A DNA stretch of 64,000 nucleotides from positions 1,922,001-1,986,000 of the forward strand of contig CAVUZG010000004.1 in NCBI GenBank assembly GCA_963745945.1, given 5' to 3'. The position numbers and the translations under genes are program-made. How positions within the stretch are numbered: position 1 is the first letter of the stretch; each line of letters begins with the position of its first letter. This document shows positions 8,612 to 18,198 of the stretch, piece by piece. The notes below the pieces were generated by a model that worked only from the letters and a program-made list of their open reading frames with translations, had not been told where the DNA came from and ran no database searches. The stretch comes from DATFVA01 sp963745945. GTDB taxonomy: Bacteria; Bacteroidota; Ignavibacteria; Ignavibacteriales; Ignavibacteriaceae.

Positions 8612-10387
8612 ATGATGTCGAGTCTTACAAGATCCCGCCTTATGGGAAAAGTTTTGATATTGATTTCTTACATACTAGTATTTACTGGATTTGCTCCCGC
8701 ACACGAGTATAAGCCATACGACACCTTTAACAAAGAATATGAGCTGCGAAAGTTTGTTAACCAGGGCGGAAAAGTTGAAGAAGTATCCCCTGATGTTTAT
8801 AAGCTTACAAACCGGGTTGGAGAAAGCAGAACTTTCTATCTGGACAGTAAAGAAAATGTAATTAAAAATAGCCAGCCTGCTGATACAACGATAATAAACA
8901 TCTGGGAAATAGATACTACAAAGTTTGCAGGTATGTTTACTTTTTGGCAGAAAGTAGATGTTGCAAATATTTCCTTCTGGTTGCCTCAACCAGTTGAAGA
9001 TTTAAATGATAATGGTCGTCCAGAGTTATACGGTTATACAAATACAGCTGATTTAGCTGGGCCGGTAAAAATATTTGAAAGAAATTTAAATGGAATTTAC
9101 CAAAACATATTCAGCTATGATACGCTTACAGCATTTGTTAAAGGGATTGCTGATATGAACGGCGATGGGAATAAAGAAATTCTCCTGGCAAAATATGGTG
9201 ACGGAGGATTGACCTATATCTGGAATTATGCCATTTATACAAGTGATTCCACAAGCGAATTGCCTATTACATTCGATTTCACCTTTTACTTAGATACACT
9301 CCAGATTGACAATATGGCATTTGGTGATTGGAATGATAATGGAATAACAGATTGTGCTTATACTACTGATTCTGGCTGGGATACTACAAGATTTGCCATA
9401 GCTGAATTTAGAGACAGCATACATAACTTTGCAGAAGTATTCAGATTTGCATCAGTTTTTGAGAGTGACTTGTCCGGATTTGCAATTGATGATTTTGATC
9501 AGGATGGCAAAATTGAATTGGTGAGTAGCTCAGGACCCGGTAATGTTTTTGTAATCGAAAATAATGATGAAAATGAGTATTCAATTGTTAGTCAGTTTCC
9601 GTTTCCTGTTCCGAACACTTATATGCAAACCGCAACAAAAGATATTGATGGAAACGGAAAACCTGAATTCTGGATTGGCGGGCAGGATTTTGAGGAAGGA
9701 ATTACCGTTTACCAATGCTACGAAGCTAATGGAGATAATAGTTATAAATCCGTTGCCAGAATCGAACTAAGATATTCAACTTCATTTGCTGCAAATTACA
9801 TTCAGACAATTGATATTGATAACGATGGTAAAGAAGAGTTGATTATTTCAAGCGGTAACATAATCCTGGTTCTCAAATTTGTTGGTTCTCCTGACAATCA
9901 CCAATATAAGCTTTGGTATGCTAAGCTCGGTGAAGCAACTCAGTCCGGAGCTCAATTTTTCCTTCCGGGAATTGCTGATCTTAACGGAGATGGGGAGAAA
10001 GATTTGGTTATACCTATGGACAAATATACCCCATCATTAACTTATGTTTTCAGTTATATCCTACGACAAGATAAACCAAATCGAGTAGCAGAACCGACAA
10101 ACAATAATAAATCATTTGAAGTTATTCAGTCCTACCCCAATCCTTTCAACTTAGAAAGTACAATCAGCTTTAATGTTATAGAAACTTCTAACGTTCAGAT
10201 AAGCATTTACAATTTATTAGGGAAAGAAATAAACTCGCTGCTTGATAAAGAACTCTCCCCGGGAAACTATTCCATCCCCTGGGATGCAAAGGATAAATTT
10301 GGTAATTCGCTGCCTAGCGGAGTTTACCTGATTGTCCTTAAAACAAATAAATCAGTTAAGATTTTTAAATCTGTTTTACTTAAATAA
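8612..10387 (+). CDS. Secreted FG-GAP/VCBS-repeat protein with T9SS type A sorting domain
   Basis: A 591-residue exported protein. A signal peptide occupies about residues 1-30 (MGKVLILISYILVFTGFAPA after a short basic lead), so the Met at residue 11 is also a possible start, but the ribosome site AAAGGAAA fits 8612. The body has repeated calcium-binding-like loops typical of FG-GAP/VCBS beta-propellers: DLNDNGRPELYG, DMNGDGNKEILLA, DFDQDGKIELV, DIDGNGKPEFW, DIDNDGKEELI, DLNGDGEKDLV. The final ~80 residues are a T9SS type A domain (SYPNPFNLESTISF to LPSGVYLIVL and SVLLK). Likely a surface or secreted protein; ligand unknown. It pairs with the cargo gene 14 bp downstream. Confidence 0.92.
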   Translation: MMSSLTRSRLMGKVLILISYILVFTGFAPAHEYKPYDTFNKEYELRKFVNQGGKVEEVSPDVYKLTNRVGESRTFYLDSKENVIKNSQPADTTIINIWEIDTTKFAGMFTFWQKVDVANISFWLPQPVEDLNDNGRPELYGYTNTADLAGPVKIFERNLNGIYQNIFSYDTLTAFVKGIADMNGDGNKEILLAKYGDGGLTYIWNYAIYTSDSTSELPITFDFTFYLDTLQIDNMAFGDWNDNGITDCAYTTDSGWDTTRFAIAEFRDSIHNFAEVFRFASVFESDLSGFAIDDFDQDGKIELVSSSGPGNVFVIENNDENEYSIVSQFPFPVPNTYMQTATKDIDGNGKPEFWIGGQDFEEGITVYQCYEANGDNSYKSVARIELRYSTSFAANYIQTIDIDNDGKEELIISSGNIILVLKFVGSPDNHQYKLWYAKLGEATQSGAQFFLPGIADLNGDGEKDLVIPMDKYTPSLTYVFSYILRQDKPNRVAEPTNNNKSFEVIQSYPNPFNLESTISFNVIETSNVQISIYNLLGKEINSLLDKELSPGNYSIPWDAKDKFGNSLPSGVYLIVLKTNKSVKIFKSVLLK

Positions 10388-10401
10388 AAAGGTGGTATAA
10401 T

Positions 10402-12171
10402 ATGAAAAAGATTCTATTCTTATTCGTATTTCTGTTTTCAGCAGTTTTACTTGCACAAACACAAAACTGGACTTCTGTTAAAGAGACAAACATCAATGTC
10501 GTCAATGCAGTAAATTTGGGCGGTGTAGACATTTTCACTAACAGGGATGGGAATCATATCATAGTCCAGGAAAGTAATAATCTTAAATATTATAAGATGG
10601 ATCTGGATGGCGTTTCCAGTTCTCCAATCATAATTGAATATTCTTCTGTCGTTTCTCCAAGCATTTCAGGAAATGCTGACAATATTTACATTGTTTACGG
10701 AATCGGAATGCAGCTTAGAGTAAAGCGAAGTACAAATGGTGGCACGAACTGGACACTAATATATTCGCCCAATCTTGCAACCAATGCATCCTGGATGGAA
10801 TCCGTTGTCTCTAACGGGAATTTGCACGTAACATACCTTGAATCAGGTATAGTTAAATATAGATATCTTTATCAAAATAGTACCTGGAATGGTCCATATA
10901 CAGTTTCCACTGGCGAAACCGGCACATATCCCAAAATAACGGCAAGATATACAGGAAGCGGTAGTGATTTTGTTTACTTTATGTGGCAGAAGAGCAGCAC
11001 AAATCAATTTAACTGGAGAATATATGATGTTGCAGATAATTCCTGGGAAACCTCGGTACGAACAGGCTATATTGTATCCGAGCCCAATCTCATTTCAGCG
11101 AACCTGGCTGGAATCAGAGTTGCAGGACCAAACCTTGTAGTTTATCATTCTTTCTCTGAGAATGCGACTTACAGTCAGCGTCTCGGCTGGGCCTGGATAA
11201 GATTAACTGATAACACACTCTTAGGTTATCTGCCAAATCCCGGTGTAAATTTCGATCAACTAGTTTATTCAACAACTACATTTGATAATGTTAGCCATTC
11301 TGCATATTATTATGAACAAGTAGCCGGGGGCGAGGGCGGTCCCCAATCAGGAGAATTTGCAATACGTCGTTCAAATTCGCCAACAGGTTATCCAGATGAC
11401 ATTATCTATGATTATACTATAAACCCAGATTATAGTGAGCTTAACTTCATTAACATCTCTTCTGCGGGGAACGAAGTTCACGTTATATGGAAAGATGAGT
11501 TCGGGAATAATAATGGAAATAATCTGCGTTACAGGTGGGATAACCAAAATCCGATTGCACCTCAGAATTTAACGATGTCTTCGTATAATAATCATCCTAA
11601 ACTTCTCTGGCAGAAAAATCCAGAGCAGGATGTGGATTATTATCGTATTTACAGAAAGAAGGGGACGGGGAGTTATTCTCTTCACACTACTGTTTCTGCT
11701 TCTCTACCCGCAGAATATGTTGATAATGAAGAAACTGTTTGCTCTGCGCCTCCCGGTACTCGCTGCGAAAGTGAGATTGTGGCTAAATATTATGTTACGG
11801 CAGTTGACCTGACTTCTAAAGTTTCAGCAGGCTCTAATGAAGTTGAAGCCATACTTCTTGGTGAACCACCATCTAAAAGGATTAGCAATGGTTCACCAGC
11901 GATAGTTTACCAATATGAATTAAGCTCTAATTACCCCAATCCTTTCAACCCTACCACGAATATAAATTACCAGGTTAAAGATAAAGGGTTTGTTTTTTTG
12001 AAGGTTTATGATATGCTGGGAAGAGAGGTTGCGAGTCTTGTTAATGAGACTCAGGATGCGGGAAAATATTCGGTAATTTTTAATGCTGCGAATCTTCCGT
12101 CAGGTGTTTATATCTACTCTCTTAGGGTTAATGATTTTGTACAGAATAATAAAATGACTTTGGTGAAGTAG
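10402..12171 (+). CDS. Secreted beta-propeller/FnIII protein with T9SS type A sorting domain
   Basis: A 589-residue exported protein with a clear signal peptide (MKKILFLFVFLFSAVLLAQ). Residues ~30-370 are beta-rich with BNR/sialidase-like repeats (STNGGTNWTLIYSP, WQKSSTNQFNW). A fibronectin III-like module follows (PQNLTMSSYNNHPKLLWQ ... YYRIYRKKG) with a Cys pair in its loop. The last ~75 residues form a canonical T9SS type A sorting domain: NYPNPFNPTTNINY, VYDMLGREVASLVNE, LPSGVYIYSL, terminal LVK. The Shine-Dalgarno is AAAGGTGG. It follows the FG-GAP cargo gene by 14 bp, so the two are probably co-transcribed. Confidence 0.92.
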   Translation: MKKILFLFVFLFSAVLLAQTQNWTSVKETNINVVNAVNLGGVDIFTNRDGNHIIVQESNNLKYYKMDLDGVSSSPIIIEYSSVVSPSISGNADNIYIVYGIGMQLRVKRSTNGGTNWTLIYSPNLATNASWMESVVSNGNLHVTYLESGIVKYRYLYQNSTWNGPYTVSTGETGTYPKITARYTGSGSDFVYFMWQKSSTNQFNWRIYDVADNSWETSVRTGYIVSEPNLISANLAGIRVAGPNLVVYHSFSENATYSQRLGWAWIRLTDNTLLGYLPNPGVNFDQLVYSTTTFDNVSHSAYYYEQVAGGEGGPQSGEFAIRRSNSPTGYPDDIIYDYTINPDYSELNFINISSAGNEVHVIWKDEFGNNNGNNLRYRWDNQNPIAPQNLTMSSYNNHPKLLWQKNPEQDVDYYRIYRKKGTGSYSLHTTVSASLPAEYVDNEETVCSAPPGTRCESEIVAKYYVTAVDLTSKVSAGSNEVEAILLGEPPSKRISNGSPAIVYQYELSSNYPNPFNPTTNINYQVKDKGFVFLKVYDMLGREVASLVNETQDAGKYSVIFNAANLPSGVYIYSLRVNDFVQNNKMTLVK

Positions 12172-12183
12172 TTTTCCATATCA

Positions 12184-12211
12184 AAGGGGTAAGCTTTGGG
12201 GTTTACCCCTT
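12184..12211 (+). terminator. Rho-independent terminator-like hairpin after the cargo genes
   Basis: The 9-bp perfect stem AAGGGGTAA (12184-12192) / TTACCCCTT (12203-12211) has a 10-base loop, 13 bp after the stop of the second T9SS cargo gene. The 3' side continues TAATTATG rather than a long T-run. It lies between convergent genes, so it may act in both directions. Confidence 0.65.
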
Positions 12212-12228
12212 AATTATGTAGGTGTTTT

Positions 12229-13469
12229 TCAGATCTTTATACGACCCGCTGATTCTACTCTGTGCTTCCTTCCGCACTTGGGACAGGTGATTTCGGGTCG
12301 GTTCATTCCGAATCCCGGCGGCATCTTTATCTTCAATCCGCATTCACAGGTAATGGTGGAATAATCATTAACTGCCATCATTATATTTCCAAACTTCCTT
12401 TTTTCTTCTACAGCAGTCTGCGGTTCTGCCTGATCCCCGGCAGCCCTCAAAGGAATAACTGCACCATCTCTTAATCCCGAAGCAGGAATAATTGCGGCTG
12501 ATGATCTCTTCAATGCCGAAAACGATTTTTGATAATCAGTATATCCGGCTCCATACATCATTCCCCGCAGAATTCTTATCCTCTCTGTAATGGGCGGATG
12601 TGTACTTGTCAGGTCTGACAACTTCATACCCTTTTTCTTTAAAGGATTTGCAATGTACATTGCCGCGGTAACTTTATTCGCAGAAGCCAGATCATCTGTG
12701 CAGCCCGAAATTTTTTCCAAAGCCGATGCAAGTCCTTCCGGATACCGGGTTAATCTTGCGGAAGAAGCGTCTGCTAGATATTCTCTTCTTTCGTGAAAGA
12801 GCAAAGTATAGAAGTCTCGCCATAATAGGAGCGAGAATAGCAAATGCTATTGCAACAACAAGAATAATAATTTGTCCTTGTCCGCTGTTTTTGGATTTCG
12901 AACCGTATCTTCCTCCGCCCGAATAAAACATGCCTTCACGCAGGAATATTTCAGAGATAATAACAATTGTTCCAAGCATAACTGCATGCATAAGTTATAA
13001 ACTTAGTATCGCGGTTAAGAATATGTGAAACTTCATGACCGATTACTCCCTGTAAGTTCATCGCGTTTAAGTTTTGAAAGTAATCCGGCAGTGACCGCAC
13101 ACAGCACTGTTATAGGGTCTTTCCCTGTAGCAAAGGCATTCATTGCAGGACTATTAATAATATACACTTTCGGCATTTTCGGCAGACCGGCCGCAATTTT
13201 CATTTCTTCAACAACATTAAACAGTTGTTGATGAACATCCGGTGTTACTTCTTTTGCCTGGCTGATTGAAAGGACGAGAGAGCTTCCGGCAGTAACACTG
13301 ATAATTGAAAGCACTGTCCAAACGATAATAGCAACTGCAATACCGAATACTCCGCCGCCATCTTCAAAAAGGCGGACCAATTAAATATCCTGAGCAAGAT
13401 AAGGGTTACTGCCATTCCTGAAAAAAGGAAGACAGATTTTCGCTGGTTAGATTTAATTAACTCCCACAT
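12229..13469 (-). pseudogene. HtpX-like M48 family zinc metalloprotease with C-terminal zinc ribbon, multiply frameshifted
   Basis: Read across four frames this is one ~405-residue M48 peptidase. It has N-terminal membrane helices, then DVHQQLFNVVEEMKIAAGLP and KVYIINSPAMNAFATG. The zinc motif HEVSH is encoded at 13037-13023, in a third frame. Next come helices around IIILVVAIAFAILAPIMARLL, then REYLADASSARLTRYPEGLA (the third zinc ligand region) and a C-terminal ribbon (CECG ... CPKCGRKH). Breaks fall near 13408, 13380, 13060, 12995 (a 4-base ATGC duplication) and 12795; the others are single extra bases. No internal nonsense codon appears once shifts are corrected. It may be a real decaying gene or a badly sequenced intact one. 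LemA upstream is a common partner. Confidence 0.82.
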
Positions 13470-13491
13470 TATCTATATAAATTTCTCAATT

Positions 13492-13571
13492 GTCATGCTG
13501 AACTAGTTTCAGCATCTCTTGAATAAACTAAAAATTGAAAGAATAAGATTCCGAAACAAGTTCGGAATGAC
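13492..13571. repeat. Dispersed GTCA...TGAC intergenic repeat, copy 1
   Basis: An imperfect palindromic element begins GTCATGCTGAA and ends TTCGGAATGAC, with inner arms TTCCGAA / TTCGGAA. It lies in the 127-bp gap between lemA and the protease gene. Related copies are at 26924-27016, 30434-30569, 32217-32280 and 39137-39202. Confidence 0.65.
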
Positions 13572-13596
13572 ATTCCTAGGTCATTCTCAATAATTA

Positions 13597-14154
13597 TTAA
13601 CTAAAACTTACCTTTGGAACTTCACGTTCAGCTTTATCTTCCACCTCAAAAAATTCCTCCTGTTTGAAATTAAACATTCCGGCAATGATGCTTGATGGAA
13701 ACATCTGAATCTTATTATTATAAGATAAAACCTGGTCATTATAACTCTGACGTGAAAAAGATATTTTATTTTCCGTCGATGTCAGCTCTTCCTGTAATGC
13801 AAGGAAATTCTGGTTAGCTTTTAAGTCAGGATAATTTTCCACAACAAGATTAAACTTGCCCATTGCTTCTGTTAACTGTGCTTCTGCTTTTGCTTTATCA
13901 GCCACTCCCTGGGCACTTACTGCCTGACTTCTTGCATTGGTTATATTCTCAAGAGTAGCACGTTCGTGGTTCATATAACCTTTAACGGTTTCAATAAGAT
14001 TTGGAATTAAATCATGCCGGCGTTTTAATTGAACATCAATCTGCGCCCACGCATTTTTAACCTGGTTTCTTAGTCTTATCAGTGAATTATAATTTGAAAC
14101 GAAAAATAATATCACCAATAATACCAACGCAAGCAGAACTATTACAACTACCAT
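13597..14154 (-). CDS. lemA: LemA family protein
   Basis: A 185-residue protein with one N-terminal membrane helix (VVVIVLLALVLLVILFFVS) and a coiled, helical body with the family signatures VKNAWAQIDVQLKRRHDLIP and NFLALQEELTSTENKISFSR. These match LemA proteins, which are membrane anchored with the domain outside or in the periplasm, function unclear. LemA genes often sit next to M48/HtpX-type proteases, as here, and to the zinc-ribbon gene 10 bp upstream, suggesting an operon. Confidence 0.93.
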   Translation of the reverse strand: MVVVIVLLALVLLVILFFVSNYNSLIRLRNQVKNAWAQIDVQLKRRHDLIPNLIETVKGYMNHERATLENITNARSQAVSAQGVADKAKAEAQLTEAMGKFNLVVENYPDLKANQNFLALQEELTSTENKISFSRQSYNDQVLSYNNKIQMFPSSIIAGMFNFKQEEFFEVEDKAEREVPKVSFS

Positions 14155-14164
14155 TTTTACCTCA

Positions 14165-14560
14165 TTAATTATTTAATTTATGAGAAAACATTTCTTTCAA
14201 AAGTTTAATTATTTTATCCTGTTTATCCAATCCGCCCATTTCAATAACGGTTTCAAGCTCACCTTCATTAAACCATATACCATGGTGTTTTTTACATTTA
14301 TCAAGAGTTACTTTGTTTTCAGTTCCGCAGAGAATTTTGTCCATCTTTTTTGAACATATTGGACACTTAATTGATTTTTCACTGCTATTATTATCAACAA
14401 TAAATGAATTTAATAATTTCGTTTTTTCTTCGGAATCCCGCAGAAGCATTTCTAGTTCACCGTCATCCAGCCAGATGCCATGGCAGTTTGTGCAGTAATC
14501 AACTTCAACCTGGTTAAGTTCAAGAATTATTAATGGATGATTACACAACGGGCAGTTCAA
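14165..14560 (-). CDS. zf-TFIIB domain protein (two zinc ribbons)
   Basis: A 131-residue soluble protein made of two zinc-ribbon modules. The first is CPLCNHPL ... YCTNCHGIWLDDGELEML. The second is CPICSKKM ... DKCKKHHGIWFNEGELETVI. Each has a CxxC knuckle and the GIW-(L/F)-(D/N)-(D/E)-GEL motif of the zf-TFIIB family. In the second module the distal knuckle is CKKH, so one zinc ligand may be His. Function is unknown. It lies 10 bp upstream of lemA, on the same strand. Confidence 0.88.
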   Translation of the reverse strand: MNCPLCNHPLIILELNQVEVDYCTNCHGIWLDDGELEMLLRDSEEKTKLLNSFIVDNNSSEKSIKCPICSKKMDKILCGTENKVTLDKCKKHHGIWFNEGELETVIEMGGLDKQDKIIKLLKEMFSHKLNN

Positions 14561-14638
14561 TTAAGCTCCTGTAATTAAAGACAAACTTAATGAAAAAGAA
14601 TATTGAATTCATTTAAATGCCGGAGGAACGAAGCTCTA

Positions 14639-17600
14639 TCACACTGACTCATCACTTATTATTTCTGCTTCAGATTTCTGCTGCTTAAATAAATCCTTCA
14701 CCTCCCTACTGAAGTTAACCATAAAATCGAGCAGCTTTTCGGGAGACTCAAAATTATTAGGTATAGAAAATTTTAATACTTCTTTTTGCTGGCTGAATTT
14801 AATTTTGTTCTTATAATTATCCATAATAAATCTCATCAGTTCAACAAACTGGTACTTATAATAATCTTCCTTTTCTCCTTTTGGAAGAATAATGAAAATA
14901 TTTTTTCTCTGGATAATTATTCTTTCAAATAAAGCAAACGATGAATACAACTTTAGTGTGGCTGTTGCAATTAATCTCTTAACCAGAACCGGCAAAGGCC
15001 CGAACCTGTCAATCATTTCTTCACTAAGTTCTTCTAATTCAGAAATTTCTCTGATTGAATAAAGTGAAGTATAGAAATTAAGCCTGTCCATCTGCTCGGG
15101 CATATATTCTTTTGGAATCCCGATATCGAAATATGTATCAATCGTGGGCTCGGTTCTTTCTTCATGCTTGGGAAGACTTTTAAATACTTCTTTAAACTCC
15201 TGGTACTTAAGTTCTTCCACAGCTTCATTTATCAGTTTAACGTAAAGATCAAAACCGACTTCATTTATAAATCCGGTTTGTTCTGTTCCAAGCAGATTTC
15301 CGGCGCCTCTTATTTCAAGGTCCCGCATCGAAATATTAAATCCTGCGCCGACATCGGTAAACTCTTCTATTGCCTGCAATCGTCTCAAAGCTTTTTTGTT
15401 GATTCCGTTTAATGAAGGAACTATAAAAAATGCATATGCCTGCCTGCTCGATCTTCCTACTCTTCCTCTTAATTGATGAAGTTCTGCAAGTCCGAACCTG
15501 TCTGCACGGTTAACAATTATTGTATTAACATTTGGTATGTCTATTCCCGATTCAATAATTTTTGTTGAAAGGAGAACATCATATTCCCTGTTAAGAAATC
15601 CGTGAATTACGTTTTCAAGCTGACTTGCTTTCATCTGCCCATGTGCAATAGCAATTCTTATATCGGGAACGTATTTATTTAAATAGCCGGCCAGCTTTTC
15701 AATCGATTGAACTCTGTCATGTACAAAATAAACTTGCCCGCTTCTGCGGAGTTCATTCATTATCCATTCTTTTATTTTGTGAATATCAAAAACAGCAACC
15801 TGTGTATAAATCGGCTGCCTGTTTGGCGGAGGTGTCGCTATGATAGAAAGATCTCTTGCGCCAAGTAATGAAAGGTTTAAAGTACGTGGAATCGGCGTTG
15901 CTGTTAAAGTTAATGTATCTACATTCACCTTAAATGAACGAAGTTTTTCTTTTGCTTTAACACCAAACCTGTGTTCTTCATCTATTATCAACAGTCCAAG
16001 ATCTTTAAAATCAATATCTTTTGAAAGCAACCGGTGGGTACCGATTACAACATCAACTTTTCCTTCTTTTAAATTTGCAGCAATTTCTGTCTGTTTCTTT
16101 TTAGTCTGGAATCTCGACATCACTTCCACTGAAACCGGGAATTGTGTCAGCCTGTCTTTAAAAGTATTAAAATGCTGTTCAGCAAGGATTGTGGTGGGAA
16201 CAAGAACAGCCGCTTGTTTTCCATCCTGAACTGCTTTAAAAGCTGCCCGGACTGCGACCTCAGTTTTACCGAAACCGACATCACCACAAACCAGTCTGTC
16301 CATCGGGTTTTCGGCTTCCATATCCGATTTCACTTCTTCGGTTACTTTTTCCTGATCGGGCGTATCCTCATAAAGGAAAGAAGCCTCGAGCTCTTTCTGC
16401 CATACAGTATCAGAACCGAATGAATAGCCCTGAGTTGATTTTCGTTTTGCATAAAGTTCAATCAGTTCACGTGCAGCTTCCTTTATTTTCTTTTTTGTTT
16501 TTGTTTTTGTATTTACCCAGTCGGCTGTTCCAAGAGTTGAAAGCGTCGGACTAAGATTTTCATTTGAGGAATATTTTTTAACAAGGGTAAGGTAATTAAG
16601 ATTAACATAAACTATTCCGCCTTCGGCAAACAAAAGCTTCATCGACTCCTGTTCTGCCTCACCGATTTTTATGGTTTCTAATCCGGTATATTTTCCGATA
16701 CCGTAATCTTCATGAACAACATAATCCCCTCTTTTAATAGAGGCAAAAGCTCTTGATTTAGATTTCTTATACTTTCGGGAGGTTGGAATTTTTGTTCTGT
16801 AAGGTTTGTTGAAGATCTCGTAATCAGTAAGAATAAGCAGTTTCTCTTCTTTTAAGAGAAATCCTTTTCTGATAGCAAGAGTTTCAATTTTAACTTTACC
16901 GGATTCAATTAAATCCGCCAGTTCTTTTTTGAACTCACTTAAAAGATCTCTGAGACGGGTAGTCTGAAGTTCATTTTCCGAAGTTATAATAATTCGGAAA
17001 TTCTTCTGTGCATAATCCTTAAGTGTATTAAAAAGAATTTCGTAATTGGAATTGATTGAAGGTGAATCCGAAATTCCGAGATCTAGTCTGTTCTCAGTTG
17101 AAGCAAGATCTCCTTCTAGTATCCAGTTTGTGCCGGGAACTGAAAGAATATTTTCATAATCACTACCAGAATCTGATATTTCTGTTTCAAATTCCTCATT
17201 TCCATTTTCACTAATTTCATCAGGAAAATCATCAACAAATTTTGTCTTTTCTTTATCAGGAACTGCATCATTAATTACTTCCGGTTTCGTCTCAACAAAA
17301 CAGTTGAACTTTTCTGATTTAAAATTCTTTAATTCAAACGATGATGCTAATACCAAAGGATTTTTTAGATAGGAAAAAATATCTGTAAATTTTTGGGAGT
17401 TTTCATTACTGCTCAATGATGCAGCAAGAGTTACCTCTTTAAGCTGTTCAATTGAGCGCTGACTTTCGGGATCGAAATACCTGATTGATTCAAGGAAATC
17501 TCCGTCAAACTCAAGGCGTACCGGATTGTGTTCACTAAAAGACCAGAAATCAATTATGGCACCACGCTGTGAATAATCGCCCGGAGCTTCAACAAATTTA

Positions 17601-18061
17601 TCTTTCTGGTAATTTAATAGATTTAAATATTCAATAATATCATTGTACGCGAGATTCCCCCCAACCTGGATGTGAGTCATCTGTTCATTGACTCTTTCTT
17701 TTAAGGGTACTTCACAATTCAGAATATTATAAGTTGAAAGAAGAATAAAGACTTTTCTTTTAGTTATTTCAGTTAGAATTTCCTGAAGAGGCTCAGGCCT
17801 GAATTCATTTATTACAAGAAGATTTCCGGAAAGACCTAAAATTGTTAGTTCAACCTTTAATTCATCAACTGCTTTCGAATCAGGAAGAAGTACGATTAAC
17901 TGATTTTCATCTGGTAAAAGCCCGTTTATTAAAAAACTTTTTGATGAACCGTGCAGTGACGATATGTAAAGTATCTTTGGTTCTTTCAGACGGGACGCAA
18001 CTATTCCCCTGATATTTTTAATAACCTTTGAGTCGAGAAATTCTTTTACTATGTAATTCAT
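14639..18061 (-). CDS. mfd: Transcription-repair coupling factor Mfd
   Basis: An 1140-residue superfamily 2 translocase that removes stalled RNA polymerase and recruits UvrA. The N-terminal UvrB-like region (about 1-230) lacks a Walker A motif, as expected. An acidic linker (about 265-300) precedes the RNA polymerase interaction domain (DYVVHEDYGIGKYTGLETI). The motor has Walker A GDVGFGKTEVAVRAAFKAVQ, Walker B LLIIDEEHRFG, motif III LTATPIPRTL and motif VI QLRGRVGRSSRQAYAF, followed by the TRCF C-terminal domain. The length is normal and the gene is fully intact, unlike several neighbours. It starts at ATG 18061, downstream of a probable murQ terminator. Confidence 0.97.
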   Translation of the reverse strand: MNYIVKEFLDSKVIKNIRGIVASRLKEPKILYISSLHGSSKSFLINGLLPDENQLIVLLPDSKAVDELKVELTILGLSGNLLVINEFRPEPLQEILTEITKRKVFILLSTYNILNCEVPLKERVNEQMTHIQVGGNLAYNDIIEYLNLLNYQKDKFVEAPGDYSQRGAIIDFWSFSEHNPVRLEFDGDFLESIRYFDPESQRSIEQLKEVTLAASLSSNENSQKFTDIFSYLKNPLVLASSFELKNFKSEKFNCFVETKPEVINDAVPDKEKTKFVDDFPDEISENGNEEFETEISDSGSDYENILSVPGTNWILEGDLASTENRLDLGISDSPSINSNYEILFNTLKDYAQKNFRIIITSENELQTTRLRDLLSEFKKELADLIESGKVKIETLAIRKGFLLKEEKLLILTDYEIFNKPYRTKIPTSRKYKKSKSRAFASIKRGDYVVHEDYGIGKYTGLETIKIGEAEQESMKLLFAEGGIVYVNLNYLTLVKKYSSNENLSPTLSTLGTADWVNTKTKTKKKIKEAARELIELYAKRKSTQGYSFGSDTVWQKELEASFLYEDTPDQEKVTEEVKSDMEAENPMDRLVCGDVGFGKTEVAVRAAFKAVQDGKQAAVLVPTTILAEQHFNTFKDRLTQFPVSVEVMSRFQTKKKQTEIAANLKEGKVDVVIGTHRLLSKDIDFKDLGLLIIDEEHRFGVKAKEKLRSFKVNVDTLTLTATPIPRTLNLSLLGARDLSIIATPPPNRQPIYTQVAVFDIHKIKEWIMNELRRSGQVYFVHDRVQSIEKLAGYLNKYVPDIRIAIAHGQMKASQLENVIHGFLNREYDVLLSTKIIESGIDIPNVNTIIVNRADRFGLAELHQLRGRVGRSSRQAYAFFIVPSLNGINKKALRRLQAIEEFTDVGAGFNISMRDLEIRGAGNLLGTEQTGFINEVGFDLYVKLINEAVEELKYQEFKEVFKSLPKHEERTEPTIDTYFDIGIPKEYMPEQMDRLNFYTSLYSIREISELEELSEEMIDRFGPLPVLVKRLIATATLKLYSSFALFERIIIQRKNIFIILPKGEKEDYYKYQFVELMRFIMDNYKNKIKFSQQKEVLKFSIPNNFESPEKLLDFMVNFSREVKDLFKQQKSEAEIISDESV

Positions 18062-18149
18062 AAATCAGTAATTACCGTGAAACCAAACGATAAAATATTG
18101 CCAAAGGCAACTATTGCCTGCTGCAACTATATAATTTAAAACACAAATA

Positions 18150-18169
18150 GGGTTCTTTTAAAAGAACCC
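18150..18169 (-). terminator. Perfect 20-bp palindrome downstream of murQ
   Basis: GGGTTCTTTT (18150-18159) and AAAAGAACCC (18160-18169) form a perfect palindrome. On the minus strand it follows the murQ stop by 29 bp and is followed by TATTTGTGTTTT, so it can act as a terminator for the mnmG-rsmG-murQ transcript ahead of mfd. Confidence 0.6.
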
Positions 18170-18198
18170 GGGGGAAATTGCATTAATTTATTTAACTG

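Noticed and set aside
8378..8615. Two short plus-strand frames before the first T9SS cargo gene
   Set aside because: Their sequence derives from the CT tract and neighbouring AT-rich DNA, has no ribosome site, and resembles no protein.
15840..16229. A 129-codon plus-strand frame inside mfd
   Set aside because: Antisense shadow of the conserved helicase domain with no motif of its own.
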